Counted from the first letter of the stretch, positions 35,034 to 43,948 are shown. The stretch is 64,000 bases of DNA from Rhodoferax sp. (GCA_024235935.1 JACKLL010000017.1:6820-70819), one strand, 5' to 3'. Made by a program: numbers and translations. Notes: generated by a model not told the origin, from the letters alone.

Positions 35034-37394
35034 TCAGGCCTCGTCAGGTTTCAGGTCGCCGGCCAGCCGCACGGCATTGGCGACCACCAGCAGGGAACTG
35101 CCCGCCATGCCCAGTCCCGCCAGCCAGGCCGGGATCCAGCCCACCACGGCCAGCGGGATGCAGGCCATGTTGTAGGCCAGTGCCCAGCCCAGGTTCTGGC
35201 GCACGATCCGCATCGTACGCCGCGCAAGTTGCAGCGTTTGCGTGACCCGCAGCAACTGCCCGCCCAGCACGACGAAATCGGCCTGCGACTGCGCCAGTGG
35301 CGTGGCCCGGCCCATGGCAAACGACACGTCGGCACCGGCAAGCACCGGCGCATCGTTCAAGCCGTCACCGACCATCGCCACCCTGTGCCCTGCGCGCTGC
35401 TGCGCGCGCAGAAACGCCAGCTTGGCGTCGGGTGTGCAACCGGCCTGCACCGAGGACATGCCCAGCTTCGCACCGACCTGTTCGGCGGCCTCCTGCGTGT
35501 CACCCGACAGCATGTGCACCGTGAGCCCTTGTGCCAGCAGCGCAGCCACTGTTTCTGACGCATCCTCCCGCAAGGCCTGCGTCAGCGTGAAACTGGCCAG
35601 CCAGCCGGCGGCGTCGCACAGATGGGTCTGCCCTGCCTCGGCCTGCGCATCCCGTTCCGGCATGCCGCAGAAATCGGCCCGGCCAAGCCGAAGATGCCGC
35701 GGCGCGTCGTCCGAACCCGTGTACCGCAATTCGCCGGCAATGCCCTCGCCGGCGCGTTCCTGCAGCCCGTGCACGACCCAGCCTGACGGCGCAGGGGCCG
35801 GCGACGCCGCCTCAGCCGCCGCCACAATGGCGCGCGAAACCGGATGCAGCGACTGGCGGGCCAGCGCCGCCGCCATGGCCAGCACCTGTTGCCGGTCGGC
35901 ACCTGCGCGCAGCTGCATGTCGGCCACCTGCTGGCGGTCGTGCGTCAGCGTGCCGGTCTTGTCGAACACCACGGTATCCACCTGCGCCAGTGACTCCAGC
36001 GCCTGCAGGCGGCGCACCATGACACCGGCACGCGCCAGGCTGCCGGCACTGGCCAGCATGGCGGTCGGGGTGGCCAGCGACAGCGCACACGGACAGGTGA
36101 CGATGAGCACGGCCACCGCCACCATCAATGCATGGCTCTCACCCTGCGACCACCAGTACAGCGCCGACAAGGCAGCCGCCAGCAGCACGAACAGCAGAAA
36201 GGGTTTGGCGATCCGGTCGGCCAGTTGCGCCAGCCGGGGCCGGGCGGTCGCGGCGCTGTGCACCAGCGCCACGATGGCGGCAAACCGGGTCTGGGCGCCC
36301 GTGCGCTCGACCTGGACGGTGATGGTGCCGCTGAGGTTGTAGCTGCCGGCGACGACTTGCGCACCGGTGTCGCGCCGAACCGGGTGCGATTCGCCGGTGA
36401 GCAGCGACTGGTCGACCGTGGTGCTGCCCGTGATGATCACGCCATCGGCGGGGATCGCCTCACCCGCCAGCACCTGCACCACGTCGCCAACCGCCAGTCG
36501 CCGCACGGCGACGGCCTCGAAGCTCCCGTCAGCACGGCGCCGATGCACCGCCTCCGGCATCCGGTTGACCATGGCCTCGAGGGCGCCGGCGGTCCGGTCG
36601 CGCAGGCGCAGTTCCAGCCAGCGGCCGGTCAGCAGGAAAAAAACGAACATCGTCAGCGAGTCGAAGAACACTTCGCGCCCGAAGATGCCCTGCGGCTCGA
36701 AGGTGCCCGCCGTACTGACCGCAAAAGTGATCAGCAAGGCGATGGCCACTGGCAGGTCCATGCTGATACGCCGCTGCACCAGGTCGCGCAGCGCACTGCG
36801 AAAGAACGGACCGCAGGAAAACAGGATCACCGGCAGCGACAGCACCCAGGAGGCCCAACGCAGCAGGTGTTCGGATTCGGCACTGAGATCGCCGGGCTTG
36901 GCCACATACGCCGGGTACGCGTACATCATGACCTGCATCATGCACAGCCCTGCCACCAGCCAGCGCCACAGCATGGTGCGGCTCTCCTGCAACCGCGCTG
37001 CGCGGGCACTGCTGTCGTTGGCCGGCAGCGGCCGGTAGCCGACCCTGCGGATCTCGCCCATCCACTGCGACGGCTGCACGGCGTCGGGGGACCAGACCAC
37101 GGTGGCACGGCGGCTCGCCGCGCTGACATCGACCTGCTGCACGCCCGGCATGGCACCCAGGGCCCGCTCGATCGTGATGGCGCAGGCCGAGCAGGTGATG
37201 CCATCGATCATGACACTCGACTCGACCATGTGCTTGTCGCGCGGGCAGGGGCGGCTGAAGGCGCCCCACGCCTCGGGGTCGTCCAGCAGCAATGCCGCCG
37301 CTTCTTCTGCGGCGCCGCCAACTCGGCCACGCACATCGACCGCAGAGCCGAAATCATGCAAGCGGGGATCGGCGGCCAACTGTGCTCCGGACAT
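35034..37394 (-). CDS. ccoI: Copper-exporting P1B-type ATPase for cbb3 assembly
   Basis: A 786-residue P-type ATPase that delivers Cu to the periplasmic side for CcoN. One heavy-metal-associated domain has GITCSAC (Cys68, Cys71), then eight membrane helices with the ion site VTCPCALS, the phosphorylation motif DKTGT and the hinge GDGLNDAP. The Cys-rich putative metal-binding domain found at the N-terminus of many Burkholderiales CcoI proteins is not seen; only about 55 residues with one Cys precede the HMA domain. No Shine-Dalgarno is visible before the ATG at 37394, and an FNR box lies 36 bases upstream. Confidence 0.94.
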   Translation of the reverse strand: MSGAQLAADPRLHDFGSAVDVRGRVGGAAEEAAALLLDDPEAWGAFSRPCPRDKHMVESSVMIDGITCSACAITIERALGAMPGVQQVDVSAASRRATVVWSPDAVQPSQWMGEIRRVGYRPLPANDSSARAARLQESRTMLWRWLVAGLCMMQVMMYAYPAYVAKPGDLSAESEHLLRWASWVLSLPVILFSCGPFFRSALRDLVQRRISMDLPVAIALLITFAVSTAGTFEPQGIFGREVFFDSLTMFVFFLLTGRWLELRLRDRTAGALEAMVNRMPEAVHRRRADGSFEAVAVRRLAVGDVVQVLAGEAIPADGVIITGSTTVDQSLLTGESHPVRRDTGAQVVAGSYNLSGTITVQVERTGAQTRFAAIVALVHSAATARPRLAQLADRIAKPFLLFVLLAAALSALYWWSQGESHALMVAVAVLIVTCPCALSLATPTAMLASAGSLARAGVMVRRLQALESLAQVDTVVFDKTGTLTHDRQQVADMQLRAGADRQQVLAMAAALARQSLHPVSRAIVAAAEAASPAPAPSGWVVHGLQERAGEGIAGELRYTGSDDAPRHLRLGRADFCGMPERDAQAEAGQTHLCDAAGWLASFTLTQALREDASETVAALLAQGLTVHMLSGDTQEAAEQVGAKLGMSSVQAGCTPDAKLAFLRAQQRAGHRVAMVGDGLNDAPVLAGADVSFAMGRATPLAQSQADFVVLGGQLLRVTQTLQLARRTMRIVRQNLGWALAYNMACIPLAVVGWIPAWLAGLGMAGSSLLVVANAVRLAGDLKPDEA

Positions 37395-37429
37395 GGTGGA
37401 GAAGCTTAACGGAAAATTGCCGATTTCCC

Positions 37430-37443
37430 TTGATCTGCATCAA
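37430..37443. promoter_or_regulatory. Perfect FNR/ANR box between ccoI and usp
   Basis: TTGATCTGCATCAA is a perfect TTGAT-N4-ATCAA site. On the usp side a TATGCT -10-like hexamer (37465-37470) would put the box centre about 41 bases before transcription start, the class II activator position. The same box is placed to activate ccoI in the other direction. Confidence 0.85.
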
Positions 37444-37502
37444 GCCGCATCGGCACCTCTGCCCTATGCTCGAGTTGTCCCATACCCCAAAAGGAGATCA
37501 GC

Positions 37503-37946
37503 ATGTACCAGCGCATTCTCGTGGCCACCGACGGCTCCAACCTGTCCCGCAAGGCCGTTTCCAGCGCCATTGCATTGGCCGCCTTGTGCGACGCAGAACT
37601 GGTCGCGCTGAAGGTCGTGGCGCGTTATCCGATGACCTACTTCGAAGGCGGCATGGCGGTGCAGGCCGGCGAAGTGGCGCGCATCGAGAAACAATGGGCC
37701 GACAACGCCCAGGCAGTCGTCGATGCGGTCAAGAAGACGGCGATGGCCAAGGGCGTGAAGGCCAAGGCCATCACCGCGAAGTCGGACCTGGTGTCTGAAG
37801 CCGTGATCGCAGCCGCCAAGAAGCACAAATGCGACCTGATCGTCATGGCGTCGCACGGCCGCCGCGGCATCAAGCGCCTGCTGCTGGGCAGCGAAACCCA
37901 GCTGGTGCTGACGCACTCGCACGTTCCGGTGCTGGTGCTGCGCTAG
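37503..37946 (+). CDS. Universal stress protein (UspA family)
   Basis: A 147-residue single-domain Usp. The N-terminal strand ILVATDGS and the C-terminal nucleotide loop GRRGIKRLLLGS (119-130) are intact, so it should bind ATP. AAAGGAGA (37490-37497) is a strong ribosome site five bases before the ATG. The perfect FNR box and -10 upstream predict induction when oxygen is low, as for ANR-controlled Usp proteins in other proteobacteria (known for the family). Confidence 0.93.
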   Translation: MYQRILVATDGSNLSRKAVSSAIALAALCDAELVALKVVARYPMTYFEGGMAVQAGEVARIEKQWADNAQAVVDAVKKTAMAKGVKAKAITAKSDLVSEAVIAAAKKHKCDLIVMASHGRRGIKRLLLGSETQLVLTHSHVPVLVLR

Positions 37947-37954
37947 GCAGCTTC

Positions 37955-37980
37955 GCCTTGCGGCCCGGGCCCATCGCAGG
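37955..37980. terminator. Weak hairpin between convergent usp and matB
   Basis: CCTTGCG and CGCAGG flank the palindrome GGCCCGGGCC, allowing a GC-rich hairpin in the 75-base gap between two converging genes. There is no T-tract. Confidence 0.3.
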
Positions 37981-38021
37981 GCGCTGGCCGATGCGGGACT
38001 GCGACTGCGACCCCGGCCGGT

Positions 38022-39590
38022 TCAACCCGCCTTGAACAGGTCGCGATAACGGTCGCGCAACAGGTTCTTCTGCACCTTGCCCATCGCGTTGCGGGGCAGG
38101 TCATCGACGACGAAACACTGTTTGGGAACCTTGAAATTGGCCAGCCGGGCCCGCGTCGCGGCAATGATCTGCTGCGGGTCCAGGCTCTGGCCGTCGCGGC
38201 AGGTGACGACCAGTACGCCGACCTCGCCAAAATCCGGATGGGCAATCCCGACCAGGGCACTCTCCGCGACGCCGGGCAGATCGTTCACATAGCTTTCGAC
38301 CTCGGCCGGGTACACGTTGTAGCCGCCACTGATGATCAGGTCCTTGCTGCGCCCGACGATGGTCACATAGCCATCCGCATCGATGCGGCCGACGTCGCCG
38401 GTCTTGAAGAAACCGTCGGACGTGAATTCCTCGCGGGTCTTCTCCGGCATGTGCCAGTAACCCTTGAAGACGTTGGGGCCGCGGACCTGGATGCCGCCGA
38501 TCTCGCCCTGCGCGACGGCATTGCCGGCATCGTCCTGCACCCGAAGTTCCACGCCCGGCAACGGAAAGCCGACCGTGCCGCCGCGGCGCTCGCCGCGCGC
38601 CGGGTCGCAGGGATTGGACGTCAACATCGCCGTCTCCGACATGCCATAGCGTTCAAGAATGGTGTGGCCGGTGCGCTTTGTCCACTCGGTGAAGGTATCC
38701 AGCAACAGCGGCGCGGAGCCCGAAATGAACAGGCGCATGTTGCGGCACTGCGCCGGATTCAGGCCCGATTCGGCCAGCATGCGCACGTACAGGGTCGGCA
38801 CGCCCATGAACACCGTGGCCCGCGGCAGGTTGCGTACCACCCAGCCCGGTTCGAATTTCGACTGCCACAGCATCGGGCTGCCGTTCAGCAGCGCGCCGTG
38901 CAACGCCACGAAAAGCCCATGCACGTGAAAGATCGGCAGTGCGTGGATCAGCACGTCGCCGCCCTGCGCCGGCGTGCGCCAACCCCAGTAGTCCTTGAGC
39001 ACCAGCGCATTGCTCAGCAGATTGGCGTGGCTGAGCATGGCCCCCTTGCTGCGGCCGGTGGTTCCGCTGGTGTACAGAATGGCCGCCATGTCGTCGCCGC
39101 GACGCGCTGCCACCACATGCTGGTCGCTGCAGAATGCGGCGCGCTCCAGCAGCGACCCGGTGCGGTCGGCGCCCAGCGTGAACACATGGTCGGTGCCGGC
39201 CTTGAAGGCGAGCTGGCTGACCCAGCCGAAATTGCGCGGCGTGCAAACCACCACCGCCGGTTCGGCATCGCCGATGAAATATTCCATCTCACCGCTCTGG
39301 TAGGCGGTGTTGAGCGGAAGAAACACATGGCCGGCACGCAGCGTCGCCAGGTACAGCATGGCAGCCTCGACCGACTTCTCCACCTGCACGGCAATCCGTG
39401 AGCCCGGCGCCAGATCCAGGCTTTCCAGCAGGTTGGCGAGCATCGCACTGGCGCGCTCGATGTCGCGCCAGCTGTAGCAAAGCCCGCTGTCGGTTTCGAT
39501 CGCAATGCCATCGAGGTCGGACGGAAACGCATCGCGCAAGGCGGCGAACAGATTGCGGTCGGTGGACGGGTTGGAGGTGGTCTTTTTCAT
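38022..39590 (-). CDS. matB: Malonyl-CoA synthetase (malonate-CoA ligase)
   Basis: A 522-residue acyl-adenylate-forming ligase. The ATP loop is YTSGTTGRSKGA, followed by ERYGMSET (A5), KTGDVGRIDADGY (A7/A8) and the catalytic Lys near the end in RNAMGKVQK. MatB-type enzymes activate malonate or methylmalonate. Malonate is favoured because malonyl-CoA decarboxylase is encoded two genes upstream in the same operon. The ATG at 39590 is preferred over in-frame starts that overlap the upstream gene. It is the last gene of lgt-mcd-ech-matB. Confidence 0.87.
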   Translation of the reverse strand: MKKTTSNPSTDRNLFAALRDAFPSDLDGIAIETDSGLCYSWRDIERASAMLANLLESLDLAPGSRIAVQVEKSVEAAMLYLATLRAGHVFLPLNTAYQSGEMEYFIGDAEPAVVVCTPRNFGWVSQLAFKAGTDHVFTLGADRTGSLLERAAFCSDQHVVAARRGDDMAAILYTSGTTGRSKGAMLSHANLLSNALVLKDYWGWRTPAQGGDVLIHALPIFHVHGLFVALHGALLNGSPMLWQSKFEPGWVVRNLPRATVFMGVPTLYVRMLAESGLNPAQCRNMRLFISGSAPLLLDTFTEWTKRTGHTILERYGMSETAMLTSNPCDPARGERRGGTVGFPLPGVELRVQDDAGNAVAQGEIGGIQVRGPNVFKGYWHMPEKTREEFTSDGFFKTGDVGRIDADGYVTIVGRSKDLIISGGYNVYPAEVESYVNDLPGVAESALVGIAHPDFGEVGVLVVTCRDGQSLDPQQIIAATRARLANFKVPKQCFVVDDLPRNAMGKVQKNLLRDRYRDLFKAG

Positions 39591-39624
39591 GGAGGTAGCG
39601 CCCGGTGGCGGGTCTTGTCGTGGG

Positions 39625-40416
39625 TCAGAAGGCAGGTTTGCGCTTGGCGATGAAGGCGGCAATGCCTTCGCGGTGTTCAGCCGAATCCGCATAGCCATAG
39701 GCGTCCGCGGCCAGCGCATCGAGCAGGGACTGGCGGCCCGGCACAGCCGACGGTGCACCGGCCAGCACCCGCAGCATGCGCTTGTGCATGCGCGCCGCCT
39801 GGGGCGCAAGGGCGCAGATGCGCTGCAGGTGCAGATCCGACTGCGCCGGCAATTCGGCATCGTCGACCACCTGGTTCAGGAATCCGAGTTGCCACATGCG
39901 CTGCGCATCCAGCACCTCGGCCTCCAGCAGGATTGCGCGCGCGGCACTGGCACCTGTCGCCTGCAGCACCAGGTCGAGCTCGCGTGGCGCCATCGGAAAT
40001 CCCAGACGGGCAATGGGCGCACCGAAGCGGGCCGACTGTCCTGCGATGCGGATGTCGCAACAGCTGGCGATCTCCAGTCCGGCCCCCATGCAATTGCCTT
40101 CGATGCGGGCCAGCAATGGCACGTCGCAGGCCAGCATCGCCTGCAGCGCACCCCAGACAAGGCCCTCGTGGAAGTCGCGCAGCTGCGCCTCGTCAAAACG
40201 GAACTGCGGGTACTCGGCAATATTGCCACCCGCGCAGAAATGGGCGTCCGCACCGGCCACGACGACGCAGCGCAGTGCGGCATCGCCGGCCAGCCGCTCG
40301 AAGCCCGCTCGCAACTGGCGCCACATGTCCAGCGACATCGCGTTGAATCGGCCGGGAGACTGCAGCGTGACCGTGGCCACCGCGCCCCGGGATGCAAAAA
40401 CAATGTCTCCTGCCAT
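39625..40416 (-). CDS. Enoyl-CoA hydratase/isomerase family protein
   Basis: A 263-residue crotonase-fold protein. The first oxyanion-hole segment is HFCAGGNI (59-66) and the second is EGNCMGAGLEIA (106-117). The catalytic Glu of true hydratases is expected in the latter region, but position-by-position assignment is uncertain, so it may be an isomerase or a side-chain CoA hydrolase. It lies between malonyl-CoA decarboxylase (41 bases) and malonyl-CoA synthetase (34 bases), an unusual insertion in a malonate unit. Confidence 0.82.
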   Translation of the reverse strand: MAGDIVFASRGAVATVTLQSPGRFNAMSLDMWRQLRAGFERLAGDAALRCVVVAGADAHFCAGGNIAEYPQFRFDEAQLRDFHEGLVWGALQAMLACDVPLLARIEGNCMGAGLEIASCCDIRIAGQSARFGAPIARLGFPMAPRELDLVLQATGASAARAILLEAEVLDAQRMWQLGFLNQVVDDAELPAQSDLHLQRICALAPQAARMHKRMLRVLAGAPSAVPGRQSLLDALAADAYGYADSAEHREGIAAFIAKRKPAF

Positions 40417-40457
40417 GGTCTCCTGTCGCCCCGACCGCGCAACGCGGTCGCAATACC

Positions 40458-41900
40458 TTACAGCACCAGCGCGTCGATCGCGCTGGAAGTGGGAATCTTG
40501 CCCTGGGCCAGCTGGCTGCGGTGCTTGTCCAGCCGGTTCAGGTCGTACAGATAGTTGACCATCAGCGCGCAGGACTGCTTGAGGCCCTTGGTCGAGCTGT
40601 CGGCCGCCCAGTTCAGCCGCTCGATGCGGGCGCCGTTGCCCAGGTGGAAGCGCGCCACCGGATCCAGCGGACGGTCCCCCTTGCCCAGCTCGGTCAGATA
40701 GGTCGCAGCCGCCTGCATCAGCAGCTTGCGCAGCGGCGACTTTTCCGGCAGGTCCAGCGGCGCATCGAACGCGGCCAACAAGGCCTCGGGCGTCGGTGCT
40801 TCGATCTCCAGCGCCTGCGCCAGTTGCAGGCGCACCTTGGGTCCGAGCTTGTCAAGCAGCTTGCCGGTGTTCCTGGTCAGCCAGCTGCGCAGGCCCGGAA
40901 TCGGCGACAGCGTCGCGAACCGCTTGAGCTTCGGGAACTCCTCCTGCAAGGCCTCCACCACGCGCTTGATCAGCGAGTCGCCGAAACTGACACCCCGTAA
41001 ACCGGGCTGCGTATTGCTGATTGAATAGAAGATCGCCGTGGTGGCCTTGTTCAGGTCGGCGGCCGACGCGGTTTCGTCGAGCAGCGGCGCCATGCTGTCG
41101 GACATCTGGTCAAGCAGGGCGACCTCGACAAAGATCAGTGGTTCGTCGGGCATGTGAGGATGAAAGAAGCCGTAGCAGCGGCGGTCGCTGTCGAGCCGGT
41201 TCTTGACGTCCGCCCAGCTGCGAATGGCATGCACCGCTTCATACTGGATCAGCTTCTCGATCAGCGAGGCCGGCGAATCCCAGCTGATGCGGCGCAACTC
41301 CAGAAATGCCACGTCGAACCAGCTCGAGAACAGCCCTTCGAGCTCGGCATCGATGGGCGCCAGCCACTTCTCCGTGCGAAGCAGCGGCAGGATCTCGGCC
41401 CGCAGATTCACCAGAAAACGCATGCCCTGCGCAAAACCGGCGAAACGCTGCAGCAGCCGGGAGCGCGGCGACTCCAGCGCCTGGCGCAGTGCAATCTCGG
41501 CCTGCCCGTGCTCGGTGCTGCCCTGGCTGGCTTCGTACTGCGCATGGGCCGCCTGCAACACCTCACGGTCGTGCGCAAAGCGCTCGCTGATCAGACGCAG
41601 GCAATCCATGCGCTCGGGCGCCGGGGCCTGCGCATACCAGCGCGCGATCTCACTGGCACGCCGACCGGCTTCGACCTCGCTGACCTGGCGGTCCACCACT
41701 GACTGCAATTCGCCCAGAATGCGCCGCAACTCGCGCGGTGACAAGGCCTCGTCTCCCTTGCGCACCACGCCGTCGAGCCGCTGCGCCAGCGTGCGCGGAC
41801 CACCGCGCGACGCGCTGCCGGCGTCGGCCTTGTCGTCGGCAGCCGTCTGCGGCATCAGCCGCGCCACTTTCTCGAGGAGCCAGTTGCTTGTCGTCGTCAT
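40458..41900 (-). CDS. Malonyl-CoA decarboxylase
   Basis: A 480-residue MCD-family enzyme (malonyl-CoA to acetyl-CoA plus CO2). The N-terminal helical domain (about 60-190) is followed by the GNAT-like catalytic domain, with family blocks such as RRCYGFFHPHMPDEPLIF (two His in F-H-P-H), DETASAADL, FYSISNTQPGLRGV and LSPIPGLRSW. The His-containing block and the terminal AHxxNG-like FHLGNGAR segment are the catalytic landmarks. The ATG at 41900 has AAGGTAA just upstream and starts 19 bases after the lgt stop. Confidence 0.93.
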   Translation of the reverse strand: MTTTSNWLLEKVARLMPQTAADDKADAGSASRGGPRTLAQRLDGVVRKGDEALSPRELRRILGELQSVVDRQVSEVEAGRRASEIARWYAQAPAPERMDCLRLISERFAHDREVLQAAHAQYEASQGSTEHGQAEIALRQALESPRSRLLQRFAGFAQGMRFLVNLRAEILPLLRTEKWLAPIDAELEGLFSSWFDVAFLELRRISWDSPASLIEKLIQYEAVHAIRSWADVKNRLDSDRRCYGFFHPHMPDEPLIFVEVALLDQMSDSMAPLLDETASAADLNKATTAIFYSISNTQPGLRGVSFGDSLIKRVVEALQEEFPKLKRFATLSPIPGLRSWLTRNTGKLLDKLGPKVRLQLAQALEIEAPTPEALLAAFDAPLDLPEKSPLRKLLMQAAATYLTELGKGDRPLDPVARFHLGNGARIERLNWAADSSTKGLKQSCALMVNYLYDLNRLDKHRSQLAQGKIPTSSAIDALVL

Positions 41901-41919
41901 CGTCACATTACCTTCGAGT

Positions 41920-42774
41920 CTATCGCCCACGGCGGGCCGTCGGGGTCGGGGTTGCAGTGGCAGTTGACGCAGCCATGCGGTTCTGCGCCCACCACCACAG
42001 GCCGATGCCGGACAGGATCATCGGCACACACAGCCACTGTCCCATGCTCATGCCCAGCGACAGCAGGCCGAGGAACGGATCGGGCTCGCGAAAGAATTCC
42101 GCCGTGAAGCGCAGCGTGCCGTACCCCACCAGAAACGCCGCAGCGACCTGCCCGGTTGCCCGTTCCTTGCGGGCATACAGCCACAGCAGCGTGAACAACA
42201 GCAACCCTTCGAGCAGAAACTGGTAGATCTGCGATGGGTGGCGCGGCAGGTCGCCCGCTCCCTGGAACACCATGCCCCAGGGCAGGCTCGGGTCGGCGAG
42301 ACGCCCCGGCAGCTCGCCGTTGATGAAATTGCCGATGCGCCCGGCCGCCAGGCCGGTCGGCACGCAGGGCGCCACGAAATCAGCCACCTGCCAGAACGGC
42401 CGCTTGCGCGAGTGGGCAAACCAGACCATGGACGCGATCACGCCGATCAGCCCGCCATGAAAGCTCATGCCGCCTTGCCAGACCGCGAATACCTCGAGCG
42501 GATGGGCCAGGTAGTAGGCCGGCTTGTAGAACAGGCAATAGCCCAGTCGCCCACCCAGCACCACGCCCACCACGCCCAGGAAGAGGATGTCCTCGACGTC
42601 GCGCCGGCTCCAGGCACCGGGGCCGCGCATCGCTGCGTATGGCGGATGCTTCAGCCGCAGCGTCCCCAGCAGAATGAACAGGCCAAACGCCGCCAGGTAG
42701 GTCAGTCCGTACCAGTGAATGGCGATGGGCCCGAGTTGCAGCGCGACCGGGTCGATATTCGGGTGAATCAGCAT
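41920..42774 (-). CDS. lgt: Prolipoprotein diacylglyceryl transferase
   Basis: A 284-residue inner-membrane enzyme that adds diacylglycerol to the lipobox Cys of prolipoproteins. MLIHP is the usual family N-terminus and fixes the start at 42774. The essential residues are in SFHGGLIG (His106) and the Lgt signature GRIGNFINGELPG (144-157, with Arg146). About seven membrane helices are present. The C-terminal 15 residues are Thr/Ala/Arg-rich. It leads the malonate genes but is a housekeeping function, so the link is probably only positional. Confidence 0.96.
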   Translation of the reverse strand: MLIHPNIDPVALQLGPIAIHWYGLTYLAAFGLFILLGTLRLKHPPYAAMRGPGAWSRRDVEDILFLGVVGVVLGGRLGYCLFYKPAYYLAHPLEVFAVWQGGMSFHGGLIGVIASMVWFAHSRKRPFWQVADFVAPCVPTGLAAGRIGNFINGELPGRLADPSLPWGMVFQGAGDLPRHPSQIYQFLLEGLLLFTLLWLYARKERATGQVAAAFLVGYGTLRFTAEFFREPDPFLGLLSLGMSMGQWLCVPMILSGIGLWWWAQNRMAASTATATPTPTARRGR

Positions 42775-42829
42775 GGCCCGCATTGTGCACGCCCGGCCGA
42801 GGCCCATCGGCGCATGGTCGGATAAGCCG

Positions 42830-43807
42830 TCACGGCTGCGGGTTTGCGGCGGGGGTTGCAGCAGCCGGCAACTGCTCGCGGACAAAGGCCACGAAACGCG
42901 CCAGTACCGGGTTGTCGTTGTCGGGCGCCCAGACCAGACTGGTCTCGCAGCGGGTACCCGCTGCCAGCGCGGCCGAGGGGTCCGGGGTCGCCAGGCGCAC
43001 GCCGCGCAGATCGCGGTAGCTGACCCCGGGTCGCTGGAACTGGCGCACGCTGTGCGGCACCCATGCCACGCCAAGACCCGCCGACACCAGGTTGACGATG
43101 GTCTGCATCTGATTGGCCTCCTGCGCCACCTGCGGCACGGCGCCGCTGCCGTGGTAAAGGCCGAAGATCGCATCATGCAGCGACGGGGCGATCCGGCGCG
43201 GAAAGATGACCAGCGGCAATTGCAATGCCTCGCGCAGGCTGGGCGCTGCGGTGCGCAGGGCCAGCGCGTGATGGGCCGGAAGTGCCAGGGTCAGCGGCTC
43301 GGAGGCCACGCGCAGATGGGCCTGGCCGGCAGGCGCAAACCCCGGCGCATGCAAGAAGAAGCCGGCATCGATGTCGCCACGGGCGAAGGCCTCTGCCTGC
43401 ACGTCGCCGGTCGCCTCGATCAGCTCGAGCATCACGTGGGGATGCCGCTCGCGAAAGCCACGCACCCATTGCGGCAACAAGGTGTAACCGACGGTGGACA
43501 CGAATGCCAGCCGCAGGCGTCCGGCCTGACCATCGGCGGCGGCACGCGCCACGGCCGGCAAGGCCTGGGCGCGCGCCAGCAGATCCTGCACCTGTGGCAA
43601 CAAGGCGGCGCCCCCGGCACTCAGCCGCACGCTGCGCTTGCTGCGCTCGAACAGGCGCACCCCCAGCAGGGCCTCGAGCTGGGCAATGCCCTGTGTCAGC
43701 GGCGGCTGGGTCATGTGCAGGCTGCGGGCGGCACGGCCGAAATGCAGCTCCTGCGCCACCGCCACGAACTGGCGCCACATGCGCAGGTCGATGGGTCGAT
43801 CACTCAT
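42830..43807 (-). CDS. LysR-family transcription regulator
   Basis: A 325-residue LysR regulator. The winged HTH occupies about 8-66 (QELHFGRAARSLHMTQPPLTQGIAQLE, shown here in parts: HFGRAARSLHM and TQPPLTQGI), and a periplasmic-binding-like effector domain follows from about 95. The ATG at 43807 is used; an upstream TTG is less likely. It is divergent from ilvD, with a 14-base palindrome in the shared gap. The same lgt-lysR-ilvD order occurs in other Burkholderiales, so ilvD is the first candidate target. Confidence 0.9.
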   Translation of the reverse strand: MSDRPIDLRMWRQFVAVAQELHFGRAARSLHMTQPPLTQGIAQLEALLGVRLFERSKRSVRLSAGGAALLPQVQDLLARAQALPAVARAAADGQAGRLRLAFVSTVGYTLLPQWVRGFRERHPHVMLELIEATGDVQAEAFARGDIDAGFFLHAPGFAPAGQAHLRVASEPLTLALPAHHALALRTAAPSLREALQLPLVIFPRRIAPSLHDAIFGLYHGSGAVPQVAQEANQMQTIVNLVSAGLGVAWVPHSVRQFQRPGVSYRDLRGVRLATPDPSAALAAGTRCETSLVWAPDNDNPVLARFVAFVREQLPAAATPAANPQP

Positions 43808-43842
43808 ATGCAAAACATATCAATCACGGCTTAAAAGTATAT

Positions 43843-43871
43843 TTGAACAAGTGTTTATGCGCGCGCATACT
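43843..43871 (+). promoter_or_regulatory. Sigma-70-like promoter for ilvD overlapping a 14-base palindrome
   Basis: TTGAAC (43843-43848) and CATACT (43866-43871) are spaced by exactly 17 bases, each matching four of six consensus bases. The perfect palindrome TATGCGCGCGCATA (43856-43869) covers the spacer and the -10. A protein bound there would block RNA polymerase, so it looks like an operator. Confidence 0.5.
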
Positions 43872-43948
43872 TGCACCCTGGCGTCACGGCGCCGGCCCGG
43901 TGCCGGCAGTGCTGTACGTTCCTCCATCAACCTCCAAGAGACACTCCC

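Noticed and set aside
33153..35558. An 801-codon open frame on the plus strand across ccoN, ccoO, ccoS and part of ccoI
   Set aside because: It is antisense to well-identified cbb3 genes, rich in His/Gln/Arg/Asp as expected for the complement of GC3-rich membrane genes, and shows no domain.
43808..43813. TTG start two codons upstream of the LysR ATG
   Set aside because: The ATG at 43807 gives a normal LysR N-terminus and needs no rare start codon.
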